64,000 nucleotides of DNA from contig NZ_CAUPZS010000001.1 in assembly GCF_963515715.1 (NCBI RefSeq), forward strand, positions 1 to 64,000. Direction: 5' to 3'. How positions within the stretch are numbered: the stretch's first letter is position 1; each line of letters opens with the position of its first letter. A program made the translations under genes and the position numbers. Positions 1 to 7,068 of the stretch are shown here, piece after piece. Under the pieces are notes generated by a model, which was not told the origin of the DNA, did no database searches, and saw only the letters and a list, made by a program, of their open reading frames with translations. The DNA is from Clostridium_AW sp963515715. GTDB lineage: Bacteria > Bacillota > Clostridia > Clostridiales > Clostridiaceae.

Positions 1-60
1 CTTGTAAAAAGTAATGAACTTATAAGGGTTGTTGAAGATAAGATTGGAGAGTTGAATTAA
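1..60 (+). CDS. 3' end of an unidentified gene
   Basis: Frame 1 is open from the window edge to a TAA at 58-60 and encodes 19 residues ending in VEDKIGELN. A rho-independent terminator follows about 30 bases downstream, which supports a real gene end. Too little is present to assign a family. Confidence 0.4.
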   Translation, partial: LVKSNELIRVVEDKIGELN

Positions 61-90
61 AATATTAAAAATAATTGTAGTTTAACTTAT

Positions 91-145
91 AAGCCTGTAC
101 TGCTCAAAAAAGCTGATAACTTTAATGAGTAATGCAGGCTTTTTA
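91..145 (+). terminator. terminator of the upstream gene
   Basis: Arms AAGCCTG (91-97) and CAGGCTT (135-141) pair perfectly, with a further imperfect stem inside, followed by a short T run. It lies just after the stop at 60. Confidence 0.6.
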
Positions 146-275
146 TCCGATGACTACCATCCGTAATACTCACATCTTCTACAAGTGGGAGATAACGGAT
201 GGTACGTCCCTGGATAAGTTCTTCTAAGCTTCAGTTGGAGTAAGTATTCCTTTTAAGCAAACTCCATCTGAAGCT
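143..275. repeat. structured intergenic element, candidate dispersed repeat or ncRNA
   Basis: Three nested or consecutive helices fill the gap. TTATCC (143-148) pairs with GGATAA (212-217); inside it TACCATCCGT (155-164) pairs with ACGGATGGTA (195-204); next to it 227-241 pairs with 261-275 over 15 positions with one mismatch. The base composition is much more GC-rich than other gaps in the window. The arrangement resembles a folded RNA or a palindromic repeat unit; it sits just past the stop of the minus-strand phosphoglucomutase. I have an unverified memory of near-identical sequence between genes in other clostridia. Strand is undecided. Confidence 0.5.
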
Positions 276-294
276 AAGAGTCACTTGATAGCTG

Positions 295-2013
295 TTAGTT
301 TAATTTACTATTTATTATAGACATAACATTATTTTTAAATCTATTAAGTTCAGATTCGGCATTTTCTAAGCTATTGCCTTTAACTGCAATATAAACTTTC
401 ATCTTAGGTTCAGTTCCAGAAGGTCTTACAACAAACCAAGAGCCATCTTCTAAAACAAACTTAAGAACATTTGACTTTGGAAGATTTATTTCCTTCTTTT
501 CACCATTTGTTTCTTCTACACTTAGCTTATAGTCAAACTTGCTTATTACATTAACTCCATCGATGTCTTTAATAGTTGAATTTCTTAAAGCATCTATACA
601 AGTAGAAATTTTTTCTTGACCTTTTTTTCCTGCAAGCTCAATTGAAATAAGATCTTCTCTAAAGAATCCATATTTTTCGTATAATTTAATTAATGCTTCG
701 TAAAGACTCATTCCACGATTTTTATAGTACAATGTCATTTCAGCAATAAGTACTGATGCAATAACAGCATCCTTATCTCTTACGAAAGTCCCTGACAAAT
801 ATCCATAGCTTTCTTCAAAGCCAAATAAATACTCTTTATCTTTATTAACTTGAAATTCTTGGATTTTTTCACCAATATATTTGAATCCAGTTAATACATC
901 AATTAATTCAACTTCAAAGTCTTCAGCGATTCTTCTAGCACCTTCTGTAGTAACTATTGTTTTAATAATAGCTCCGTTTTTAGGTAAAGTTTTAGTTTCT
1001 TTTAAAGAACTTAATATATAATGAGTTAATAATAATCCTACTTGGTTACCTGTAAGAACCTTGTAATCCCCTTTGCCTATATTAACTACAGCACCAATTC
1101 TATCGCAGTCTGGATCAGTACCAAAAATAATATCTGGAACTTCTTTCTTAGCCATTTCCAATGCCAATTCGAAAACTTGAGCTGATTCTGGATTTGGATA
1201 TGGGGCTGTTGGAAAGTTTCCGTCTGGAGCTTCTTGTTCCTTAACAACCTTAACACCTGTATATCCTAACTCAGATAAGACTCTTCTTACTGGAATATTT
1301 CCACTTCCATGAATTGGAGTATATATAATCTTTAAATCCTTAGCGTTTTCATTAACTAAATTTTCTCTTATAGTTAATGATCTAACTTTATCTATGTAGG
1401 CTTTATCTACATCTTCTCCTATATAATTAAGCAGTCCATTCTTCAAGGCTTTTTCTTCAGAAATAGTCTTAATTTCGTTAAAGTCGTTTATATTATTAAC
1501 ACAATTAATTATCTTGTCTGCTTTAATATCAGTTACTTGACCGCCAAACTCATCATAAATTTTATATCCGCTGTACTGTTTTGGATTATGGGATGCAGTT
1601 ATAACTATGCCCCCTTGGCAACCTAAATGTCTTACAGTGAATGAAAGAACTGGGGTCGGTCTTAAACTATCATATAAATATACCTTTATACCATTGGCAC
1701 ATAATGTTAATGCTGCTGCCTTTGCAAATTTATCTGACATATTTCTTGAATCATATGCAATAGCAACTGAAGGATTAATAAAGTTTAAATTCAAATAATC
1801 TGCAAATCCTTGTGTTGCCTTAGATACAGTATAGATATTCATTCTATTACTTCCTGCCCCTATTACACCTCTTAGCCCACCAGTGCCAAATTCTAAATCT
1901 TTATAGAATCTATCTTCAATTTCTTTTTCGTCCTTTATATTTCTTAACTCATTTTTAGTATCGTCATTAATAATTTTAGAGTTAAGCCATGCTCGATATT
2001 TTTCTTGATACAC
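295..2013 (-). CDS. pgcA: phosphoglucomutase / phosphomannomutase family
   Basis: Alpha-D-phosphohexomutase that interconverts glucose-1- and glucose-6-phosphate, feeding nucleotide-sugar and wall or teichoic-acid synthesis in the cytoplasm. Seen: the phosphoserine loop TASHNP near residue 141, the metal loop DPDCDR near 300, the sugar-binding GFEESYGY and the C-terminal phosphate loop RPSGTEPK. Length (572 aa) fits the family. I choose the GTG at 2013 rather than the ATG at 2037: AAGGAGGT lies 7 nt before the GTG, while the ATG has no Shine-Dalgarno and would lie only about 2-3 nt after the predicted transcription start. It is divergent from manA, which acts on the related sugar phosphate. 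Confidence 0.93.
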   Translation of the reverse strand: MYQEKYRAWLNSKIINDDTKNELRNIKDEKEIEDRFYKDLEFGTGGLRGVIGAGSNRMNIYTVSKATQGFADYLNLNFINPSVAIAYDSRNMSDKFAKAAALTLCANGIKVYLYDSLRPTPVLSFTVRHLGCQGGIVITASHNPKQYSGYKIYDEFGGQVTDIKADKIINCVNNINDFNEIKTISEEKALKNGLLNYIGEDVDKAYIDKVRSLTIRENLVNENAKDLKIIYTPIHGSGNIPVRRVLSELGYTGVKVVKEQEAPDGNFPTAPYPNPESAQVFELALEMAKKEVPDIIFGTDPDCDRIGAVVNIGKGDYKVLTGNQVGLLLTHYILSSLKETKTLPKNGAIIKTIVTTEGARRIAEDFEVELIDVLTGFKYIGEKIQEFQVNKDKEYLFGFEESYGYLSGTFVRDKDAVIASVLIAEMTLYYKNRGMSLYEALIKLYEKYGFFREDLISIELAGKKGQEKISTCIDALRNSTIKDIDGVNVISKFDYKLSVEETNGEKKEINLPKSNVLKFVLEDGSWFVVRPSGTEPKMKVYIAVKGNSLENAESELNRFKNNVMSIINSKLN

Positions 2014-2045
2014 TTCTGATACCTCCTTAGCTTTCATATAAATCT

Positions 2046-2073
2046 ATTATACAGTAAGCATACAAAATGACAA
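2046..2073 (-). promoter_or_regulatory. sigma-A promoter of pgcA
   Basis: On the minus strand TTGTCA (2073-2068), a 16-bp spacer and a perfect TATAAT (2051-2046). The expected start near 2040 leaves a leader of about 26 nt before the GTG at 2013. Confidence 0.7.
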
Positions 2074-2151
2074 TAATTACAAATTTAAAACTTTAGAAAA
2101 TAAAAATGAAAGTGACTATAATAGTATGTTTTAAATAAGGGGAGATGGTGC

Positions 2152-3105
2152 ATGTATCCAATTAAATTTAAAAATTTATATTATGAAAAGATATGGGGTG
2201 GAAGAGACTTAGGAGAGTTCAGAGATAACTTGCCAGGGGGAAACATAGGTGAAAGTTGGGATATAGCCTGTCATTCTAATGGTATGAGCATTGTGGAAAA
2301 TGGAAAACTCAAAGGCAAGAGATTTGATGAACTTATAAAAGAATATGGAAAAGAACTATTAGGAGAAAGCTTTGACGGTGGGGAGTTTCCTTTATTAGTT
2401 AAGTTAATAAATTCTAAAGAGAAATTATCTGTTCAAGTACATCCCAATGATGAATATGCAAAAAGAATAGAGAATTCTTTGGGAAAAACTGAGGCTTGGT
2501 ATGTAGTAGAAGCAAAAAAAGGTGCTTCTATTATAGTAGGTACAAAAGACTGTGATAAGGAAATATTTAAAAAAGCAATTGAAGAAGGAAGAACAGAGGA
2601 GTATTTAAATAAGATTCAGGTTAAGAAGGGAGATTGTTTTCTTATAAATAGCGGTCTTGTACATGCTATTTGTGAAGGGGTTATAATAGCTGAAATTCAG
2701 CAGAATAGCGATATAACATACAGGATATATGATTACGGTAGACCTAGAGAGATACATGTAGAGAAAGCTTTAGATGTTATTGATTTTGACTTAAAAGCAA
2801 TAAATGCAAGTGAGAATAAACTAGATGAATTCTATGGATATTCTAAAGGTGTTTTATGTGATAGCGAATATTTTATAATTGAAAAATATATAATTAATGA
2901 AATTCTTCGAGAAGAAAGTAATACAAGTAAGTTTTATATTTTTACATGTGTAGATGGATATGGAATTATAACTTCAGAAGATGGTACTATAGTGAAAATC
3001 CATAAAGGGGATAGTATATTAATACCAGCTGCTCTTGGTAAATATGCTATAGAAGGAAGAATAACATTATTAAAGAGTTATATAAAAAATAAGAGGAATA
3101 GCTAA
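2152..3105 (+). CDS. manA: mannose-6-phosphate isomerase, class I
   Basis: Zinc-dependent isomerase that converts mannose-6-phosphate and fructose-6-phosphate. Zinc ligands are visible as Gln95-x-His97 in SVQVHPND, Glu114 in KTEAWYV and His171 in GLVHAI; the catalytic Arg lies in TYRIYDYGR near 191. The length of 317 aa is that of the short Firmicute type. GGGGAGA precedes the ATG. A TATAAT at 2117-2122 is a possible -10, with only a weak -35. The divergent gene is a phosphohexomutase, so both handle hexose phosphates. Confidence 0.93.
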   Translation: MYPIKFKNLYYEKIWGGRDLGEFRDNLPGGNIGESWDIACHSNGMSIVENGKLKGKRFDELIKEYGKELLGESFDGGEFPLLVKLINSKEKLSVQVHPNDEYAKRIENSLGKTEAWYVVEAKKGASIIVGTKDCDKEIFKKAIEEGRTEEYLNKIQVKKGDCFLINSGLVHAICEGVIIAEIQQNSDITYRIYDYGRPREIHVEKALDVIDFDLKAINASENKLDEFYGYSKGVLCDSEYFIIEKYIINEILREESNTSKFYIFTCVDGYGIITSEDGTIVKIHKGDSILIPAALGKYAIEGRITLLKSYIKNKRNS

Positions 3106-3130
3106 TGAATATAGCTATTCCTTCTGCTTT
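3094..3130 (+). terminator. manA terminator
   Basis: AGGAATAGCT (3094-3103) pairs with AGCTATTCCT (3113-3122); the helix includes the manA stop codon and is followed by a T-rich stretch. Confidence 0.55.
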
Positions 3131-3134
3131 TTAT

Positions 3135-3161
3135 TAAACTTTTATAGGTTTCACACGATAT
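3135..3161 (+). promoter_or_regulatory. sigma-D (sigma-28) promoter of yjfB
   Basis: TAAA (3135-3138), 15 bp, then CACGATAT (3154-3161). This fits the flagellar sigma-28 pattern TAAA-N15-GCCGATAA and matches two more copies in the window at 3431 and 13359. Confidence 0.75.
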
Positions 3162-3188
3162 TTATTAATAAAGAAAGTAGGTGTTAAT

Positions 3189-3365
3189 ATGGATATAGGT
3201 GGATTATCTATTGCTATGAGTGGTAGTAAGGTTAAACAACAGGCTTCGTTAGCTTTAATGAAAATGGCTATGAACCAAGGTAAAGAAAATGCCAAAGCTA
3301 TGACAGAAATGATGGAGAAATCAGTAAATCCTAATATCGGTCAGAATTTAGATGTTAGAGGCTAA
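3189..3365 (+). CDS. YjfB family putative motility protein
   Basis: A 58-aa Met/Lys-rich protein beginning MDIGGLSIAMSGSKV and ending PNIGQNLDVRG, which is the pattern of the YjfB family (Pfam calls it a putative motility protein). No signal peptide or membrane segment. It sits alone between two terminators, directly behind a sigma-D type promoter and ahead of a flagellin, so it should be made with late flagellar genes. Its molecular role is not known. Confidence 0.8.
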   Translation: MDIGGLSIAMSGSKVKQQASLALMKMAMNQGKENAKAMTEMMEKSVNPNIGQNLDVRG

Positions 3366-3385
3366 TTTAAAAACCATAAGCTTTA

Positions 3386-3415
3386 AGGCTATCAATTTAA
3401 TTGATAGCTTTTTAT
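3386..3415 (+). terminator. terminator after yjfB
   Basis: AAGGCTATCAA and TTGATAGCTT form a tight hairpin around a TTTAA loop and are followed by TTTTTA. Confidence 0.75.
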
Positions 3416-3430
3416 ATTGGGAAAGATCTG

Positions 3431-3457
3431 TAAACTTGTTTCCAAGTACTACGATAA
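3431..3457 (+). promoter_or_regulatory. sigma-D promoter of the first flagellin
   Basis: TAAA (3431-3434), exactly 15 bp, then TACGATAA (3450-3457). The same -10 octamer occurs before the second flagellin. Confidence 0.85.
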
Positions 3458-3482
3458 TATAGATAGGTAAGGAGGTGGAATA

Positions 3483-4289
3483 GTGCTAATTAATAATATA
3501 TATACTTTTTCCTCTAGTAATAAAATAAATTCTTTTAGAAAAAATAAAGGAACTGTATTAGAAAAGGTTTCTTCAGGTAGAAGAATAAATAGAGCTGCAG
3601 ACGATGCAGCGGGATTAACCATTAGTGAGAGTTTTAAAGCTCAAGTGAGAGGACTTTCCCAGGCGGAAAGGAATATACAAGACGGAATATCTATGCTTCA
3701 AATGGCAGATGGAGCTTTAGACGACATAACCAAACATCTCCATAGAATGAAGGAGTTAGCTGTACATGGGGCTAATGGAACTTTAACAGAAAGTGATAGG
3801 GATAATTTAAACAGTGAATTTAAGCAACTTAAGGAATCTATAGATAGCATAGCAGAGAATACTGAATTTAATAATATAAAGCTGTTAAAGGAAGATAAAA
3901 CTATTACATTACAAGTAAGAGATACACCATACACCACTATGGGTATTAAGTTATACTCCGTAAACACAGATAGTTTGAATATTGACAGCAATAATTTAGC
4001 AACATCAGAATCCGCAGGCAATTCTATAGAAGGATTAAGAGAAGCATTGGCAAGAATAAATGAAGTTAGAGTTAATATAGGATCATATTCTAATAATCTT
4101 CAACATGCACTAAGTAATACTACCAATGCAAATGAAAATACAACAGCATCTCTTTCACGTATAAAAGATGTAGATATGGCGGCTTCTGTTATGAATATGG
4201 TTAAAAGCGATATACTGTCAAAGTATAGTGAGATGCTATATAGCAACGTTAAAGGAAATATAGAATCTATAAAAAATCTAATATATTAG
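3483..4289 (+). CDS. flagellin, short, with unusual termini
   Basis: Flagellar filament subunit of 268 aa. The N-terminal D0/D1 region carries the hallmark VSSGRRINRAADDAAGLTISE near residues 29-49, and the C-terminal D1 carries SRIKDVDMAASVMNM near 222. Between them are only about 80 residues, so the variable domain is almost missing. The last 30 residues (ILSKYSEMLYSNVKGNIESIKNLIY) depart from the usual polar/hydrophobic ending with Gln-rich repeats and LLR; the N terminus is also non-canonical. Start is GTG at 3483 behind AAGGAGGTGG. Transcription should come from the sigma-D promoter at 3431. It could be a minor flagellin or a junction protein. Confidence 0.88.
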   Translation: MLINNIYTFSSSNKINSFRKNKGTVLEKVSSGRRINRAADDAAGLTISESFKAQVRGLSQAERNIQDGISMLQMADGALDDITKHLHRMKELAVHGANGTLTESDRDNLNSEFKQLKESIDSIAENTEFNNIKLLKEDKTITLQVRDTPYTTMGIKLYSVNTDSLNIDSNNLATSESAGNSIEGLREALARINEVRVNIGSYSNNLQHALSNTTNANENTTASLSRIKDVDMAASVMNMVKSDILSKYSEMLYSNVKGNIESIKNLIY

Positions 4290-4350
4290 CAAGTGTAGAG
4301 TGGAAGTACGCTGGAAGAGAAGTTTCAAATGAATTAGGTTGAAAAATTAA

Positions 4351-4380
4351 AGGACTAGTTTCAATAAAGCTAGTCCTGTA
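4351..4380. terminator. shared terminator between flagellin and DUF1622 gene
   Basis: AGGACTAG (4351-4358) and CTAGTCCT (4370-4377) form a hairpin lying between convergent genes and overlapping the stop of the minus-strand gene. The flanking A run and T run fit use in both directions. Confidence 0.5.
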
Positions 4381-4753
4381 TTTCTATATGTTCTTTATGT
4401 TCTATATGTTCTATATGCTCTTTGGATTCAGATTTAATTTCCCAATGAATAACAAAAGTTAATATTGCTCTAAGTGCAACGATAGAAGCTAAAATATACA
4501 TTTCATCTAAAGTTCTTACTACAACGGTTTTGAGTATCTCTCCACCTAGTTTAAACTCTAAAGCTAAGGCTAGAGCATTGGCTAGATCAATCTTTATTGC
4601 AGGGTTAATCAATCTTTCCTCAGATTTTGTTGCTGCCTTTATATACTGAAAAAAGGCTTTTCCTGCACCAAAGATTATAATAAATGTACCCATAGCCTCA
4701 AGTAAATGAATTACTAAAGGTATAAATGTTCCCATAAATGATTCTAGATGCAT
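4370..4753 (-). CDS. DUF1622 family membrane protein
   Basis: A 127-aa inner-membrane protein with about three hydrophobic segments (residues 8-32, 55-70 and 85-105). The central motif with ALALALEFKLGGEILKT and RTLDEM is that of DUF1622, function unknown. The C-terminal tail is a run of EHIEH/KEHIE repeats, encoded by a short tandem repeat at about 4376-4425, and may vary in length between strains. AAGGAG lies about 8 nt before the ATG. Confidence 0.85.
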   Translation of the reverse strand: MHLESFMGTFIPLVIHLLEAMGTFIIIFGAGKAFFQYIKAATKSEERLINPAIKIDLANALALALEFKLGGEILKTVVVRTLDEMYILASIVALRAILTFVIHWEIKSESKEHIEHIEHKEHIEIQD

Positions 4754-4898
4754 GTCCCATTCTCCTTAAATAAATTATACTATTCTATTCATATAGATTG
4801 TACCACAATTGTATACATTATACAATTGGAAAAGTTTCTTGTGAAATAACAATAAAGTAAAGTATAATATGGAGGTCATTGCACAGGAGGTAAAAGTA

Positions 4899-4927
4899 TT
4901 GTTGTAATAAGAATCCTATGTTATAAT
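4899..4927 (+). promoter_or_regulatory. sigma-A promoter of the DUF896 gene
   Basis: TTGTTG (4899-4904), 17 bp, perfect TATAAT (4922-4927), about 44 nt before the start codon. Confidence 0.6.
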
Positions 4928-4970
4928 TTAAAAATGTTTAATATACAATAAAATTATCTGGAGGGTATTT

Positions 4971-5159
4971 ATGAACATAGAAGCGATGATCGAAAGAATA
5001 AACTATTTATATAAAAAGGGCAAAGAAGAGGGATTGACTGAAGAAGAGAAAATTGAACAAAAGGAATTAAAAGAGAAATATTTACAAAACTTTAGAAATA
5101 ATTTTAGAGCACAGTTAGAAGGCATGGGTAGAGTTTCTAACAAAGAAGATAAAAATTAA
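4971..5159 (+). CDS. DUF896 family protein (YnzC-like)
   Basis: A 62-aa helical protein: IERINYLYKKGKEEGLTEEEKIEQKELKEKYL followed by a conserved RNNFRAQLE block is the DUF896 signature, a two-helix fold known from B. subtilis YnzC. Function is unknown; B. subtilis ynzC sits in the SOS-induced yneA operon, but I see no LexA-like site here. GGAGGG precedes the ATG at good spacing. Confidence 0.85.
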   Translation: MNIEAMIERINYLYKKGKEEGLTEEEKIEQKELKEKYLQNFRNNFRAQLEGMGRVSNKEDKN

Positions 5160-5246
5160 GCTAATGTTAATATTGTAGCTCAATCCAGTATATTTTTTAT
5201 GATAATAATGTGCTATAATAGAAGTATAAGGATGTGGAGGTGCGCA

Positions 5247-5579
5247 ATGGAAGAAAAGCTACTAGTTGGTCATGAAGTTGTTACAAAAATCCAATCAAGA
5301 GCTATAGCTATTAAACTAACATCAAAAGATAGACAAGTAATAAAAGAGGCTGAAGAAATTTTAGAAATTATTGAAAATATATTGAAAGATAATACATTAA
5401 CTTTGAATGAAAAAATTGAAAAAAAGATGAGAGACACAAAATTTAGCGATCCTGAAATGAATGCTAATCTGTATATTTTATATAGAAAGTTGTCAGATGG
5501 CAAGATAAGCCCAAAAGATGCTGAGGCTCTATTCCAATTATATATAAATACTGAGCCTTTTGATAAAAAAATATATTAA
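5247..5579 (+). CDS. conserved hypothetical protein, 110 aa
   Basis: I do not recognise a family. The protein is soluble and largely helical, beginning MEEKLLVGHEVVTKIQSRAIAIKLTSKD, with charged helices and an acidic C-terminal half (KISPKDAEALFQLY). The ATG at 5247 is chosen because GGAGG lies 6 nt ahead; the open frame continues upstream but overlaps an extended -10 promoter (TGC-TATAAT, 5211-5219). It is monocistronic, ending in a hairpin shared with greA. Confidence 0.75.
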   Translation: MEEKLLVGHEVVTKIQSRAIAIKLTSKDRQVIKEAEEILEIIENILKDNTLTLNEKIEKKMRDTKFSDPEMNANLYILYRKLSDGKISPKDAEALFQLYINTEPFDKKIY

Positions 5580-5611
5580 AGAGTCCATAAGTGATAAATA
5601 TGGACTCTTAG
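5579..5611. terminator. convergent terminator between the 110-aa gene and greA
   Basis: AAGAGTCCATA (5579-5589) pairs perfectly with TATGGACTCTT (5599-5609). On the minus strand it is followed by a T-rich stretch, so it should end the greA transcript; the plus-strand T run is short. Confidence 0.6.
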
Positions 5612-5627
5612 GATAAATATAGATTCT

Positions 5628-6092
5628 TTATACTATTTTTATTATTTCTACGTCATAATTTCCATCAGGAGAGTTTACAGTTACTCTTTTACCTATTTCA
5701 AGCTTATAAAGAGCTTTACCTAAGGGAGATTCTATGCTGATTTTCATATTTTGTAAATCAGATTCAACTGAACTTACCAAGGTCACTTCCTCTTCTTCTT
5801 CTATATCATAGAATTTTACAATAGCCTTTTTATTGAGATCAAATATATTTTCCTCTGAAGAACTTTCCACCACAATAGAATTTTTTAGCTGAGCTTCAAG
5901 TTCTAAAATTCTAGTTTCATTTAAAGACTGATCATCTTTAGCAGCGCTATAATCGGCATTTTCACTCAAATCTCCTTGTGCTCTAGCTTCTTTTAGAGCA
6001 GCTTTAATTTCCACTCTTTTTACTATTTTTAGGTATTCTAGTTCATCTTCTAATAGTTTCTTTGCAGATTTTGTAAGAATTACTTCTGACAT
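5628..6092 (-). CDS. greA: transcription elongation factor GreA family
   Basis: Protein that enters the secondary channel of RNA polymerase and stimulates cleavage of backtracked transcripts. The N-terminal coiled coil (residues 1-75) carries ARAQGDLSENADY at its tip, with the Asp and Glu needed for catalysis; the FKBP-like C-terminal domain includes ESPLGKALYKLEIG. Length of 154 aa is normal. Clostridia often have more than one GreA/GreB paralogue, so this may not be the only copy; it stands alone here. Confidence 0.9.
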   Translation of the reverse strand: MSEVILTKSAKKLLEDELEYLKIVKRVEIKAALKEARAQGDLSENADYSAAKDDQSLNETRILELEAQLKNSIVVESSSEENIFDLNKKAIVKFYDIEEEEEVTLVSSVESDLQNMKISIESPLGKALYKLEIGKRVTVNSPDGNYDVEIIKIV

Positions 6093-6131
6093 TTTTCAAC
6101 TCACTCTCCTATCCATTAAGGTCATGTTATA

Positions 6132-6161
6132 ATTTTATCATTAATATATTATCTTATTCAA
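6132..6161 (-). promoter_or_regulatory. possible greA promoter
   Basis: On the minus strand TTGAAT (6161-6156), 18 bp, TAAAAT (6137-6132), about 40 nt before the greA start. Confidence 0.45.
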
Positions 6162-6196
6162 TATTTTTGAATAAAAAAATAATTTTATAATATATA

Positions 6197-6225
6197 TTGT
6201 TGATTTTAAGAATAAGTAATATAAT
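6197..6225 (+). promoter_or_regulatory. promoter of the folT riboswitch transcript
   Basis: TTGTTG (6197-6202), 17 bp, perfect TATAAT (6220-6225); the riboswitch begins about 20 nt downstream. Confidence 0.65.
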
Positions 6226-6244
6226 ATAAGTAAATATTTTGCTA

Positions 6245-6353
6245 GTTAGAGTAGGTTTTGCGCGTCAAGTGCTAGTGGACAGGAAGTTGCCACTAGACGA
6301 AGAGACCAAAAGTTTTTTCAGGTTTTGCGATGCAATTACCGCATTCCGCTAAC
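6245..6353 (+). ncRNA. tetrahydrofolate (THF) riboswitch
   Basis: The leader matches the THF riboswitch consensus. P1 is GTTAG (6245-6249) with CTAAC (6349-6353). The conserved GAGTAG, GCGTCAAGTG, CAGGAAGTTGCC and ACGAA blocks follow in order, then GCGATGCAATTACCGCATTCCGC at the 3' side, with the arm CTAGTGG/CCACTAG forming P3. It precedes a folate transporter gene, the usual target in clostridia. Binding of reduced folate should lower folT expression; the Shine-Dalgarno lies about 50 nt past the aptamer. Confidence 0.88.
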
Positions 6354-6418
6354 GTTGGCTAATCCTTTCTCTACGGCAATTATTATTAATATTGCATATT
6401 TTGAGAGGAGGTGGGGAT

Positions 6419-6934
6419 ATGACAAAAACTCGAAAGTTAATATTTATTAGTTTTTTTATTGCGTTACAAGTAGTTCTTACAAGATTTTTAGGCATCGAAA
6501 CCCCGATAATTAGGATTAGCTTTGGATTTTTACCTTTAGCTATGACAGGAATGCTGTTTGGACCTGTATGGGGAGGGGTAGCTGGAGCTGTAGCAGACTT
6601 ATTGGGAATGGCTATTTTTCCGAAAGGTGCTTATTTTCCAGGATTCACATTAAGTACGGCTCTTTCCGGGGCGATTTACGGCTTATTCCTTTACAAAAAG
6701 TCTAAAAATTTAGTTAATATTACCCTTGCAACAGCAATAGTTGTTATTTTTGTTAACTTGGGATTAAACTCATTATGGTTGTCTATGATAACAGGTAAGG
6801 GTCTATATGCATTAATTATTCCTAGAATAATTAAGAATTTAATTGAATTACCAGTAAGAGTATTTGTTATATATGTATCATGGAAGTCCATTGGCTCATA
6901 TTACAATAAAACGTATACAGATGTAGCGGTTTAA
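6419..6934 (+). CDS. folT: folate ECF transporter S component
   Basis: Membrane substrate-binding subunit that captures folate and works with the shared ECF module (EcfA, EcfA', EcfT encoded elsewhere). A 171-aa protein with about six hydrophobic segments; ISFGFLPLAMTGMLFGPVWGG and ADLLGMAIFPKGAYFPGFTLS are the ECF S-component pattern seen in FolT. ATG at 6419 is preceded by GAGGAGGTGGGG; an upstream in-frame TTG has no such site. The THF riboswitch directly upstream supports folate as substrate. Confidence 0.9.
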   Translation: MTKTRKLIFISFFIALQVVLTRFLGIETPIIRISFGFLPLAMTGMLFGPVWGGVAGAVADLLGMAIFPKGAYFPGFTLSTALSGAIYGLFLYKKSKNLVNITLATAIVVIFVNLGLNSLWLSMITGKGLYALIIPRIIKNLIELPVRVFVIYVSWKSIGSYYNKTYTDVAV

Positions 6935-6955
6935 TCAAAATTTACTGAAATTTAG

Positions 6956-6997
6956 GAACAGTTCTAATCTTATATAAGATTAGAACTGTTCTTTTTA
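6956..6997 (+). terminator. folT terminator
   Basis: A long perfect hairpin: GAACAGTTCTAATCTTA pairs with TAAGATTAGAACTGTTC around a short loop, followed by TTTTTA. Confidence 0.85.
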
Positions 6998-6998
6998 T

Positions 6999-7027
6999 TT
7001 GACAATTATAATAGTTGGTAATATTGT
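6999..7027 (+). promoter_or_regulatory. possible promoter of the ABC cassette
   Basis: Perfect TTGACA (6999-7004), 17 bp, then a weak -10 TATTGT (7022-7027). An AT-only palindrome TTATATATATAA follows immediately and could be a regulator site. Confidence 0.4.
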
Positions 7028-7068
7028 TATATATATAAGTAACTAACTAGAATGTGGAAGGTGATTTT

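Noticed and set aside
4861..4910. Short ATG-led 12-codon peptide upstream of the DUF896 gene
   Set aside because: It lies within the promoter region, is too short to judge and shows no conservation signal that can be seen here.
7026..7037. TTATATATATAA as a GntR operator
   Set aside because: It is a plain AT alternation that could arise by chance in this composition; no second copy was found near the regulator gene.
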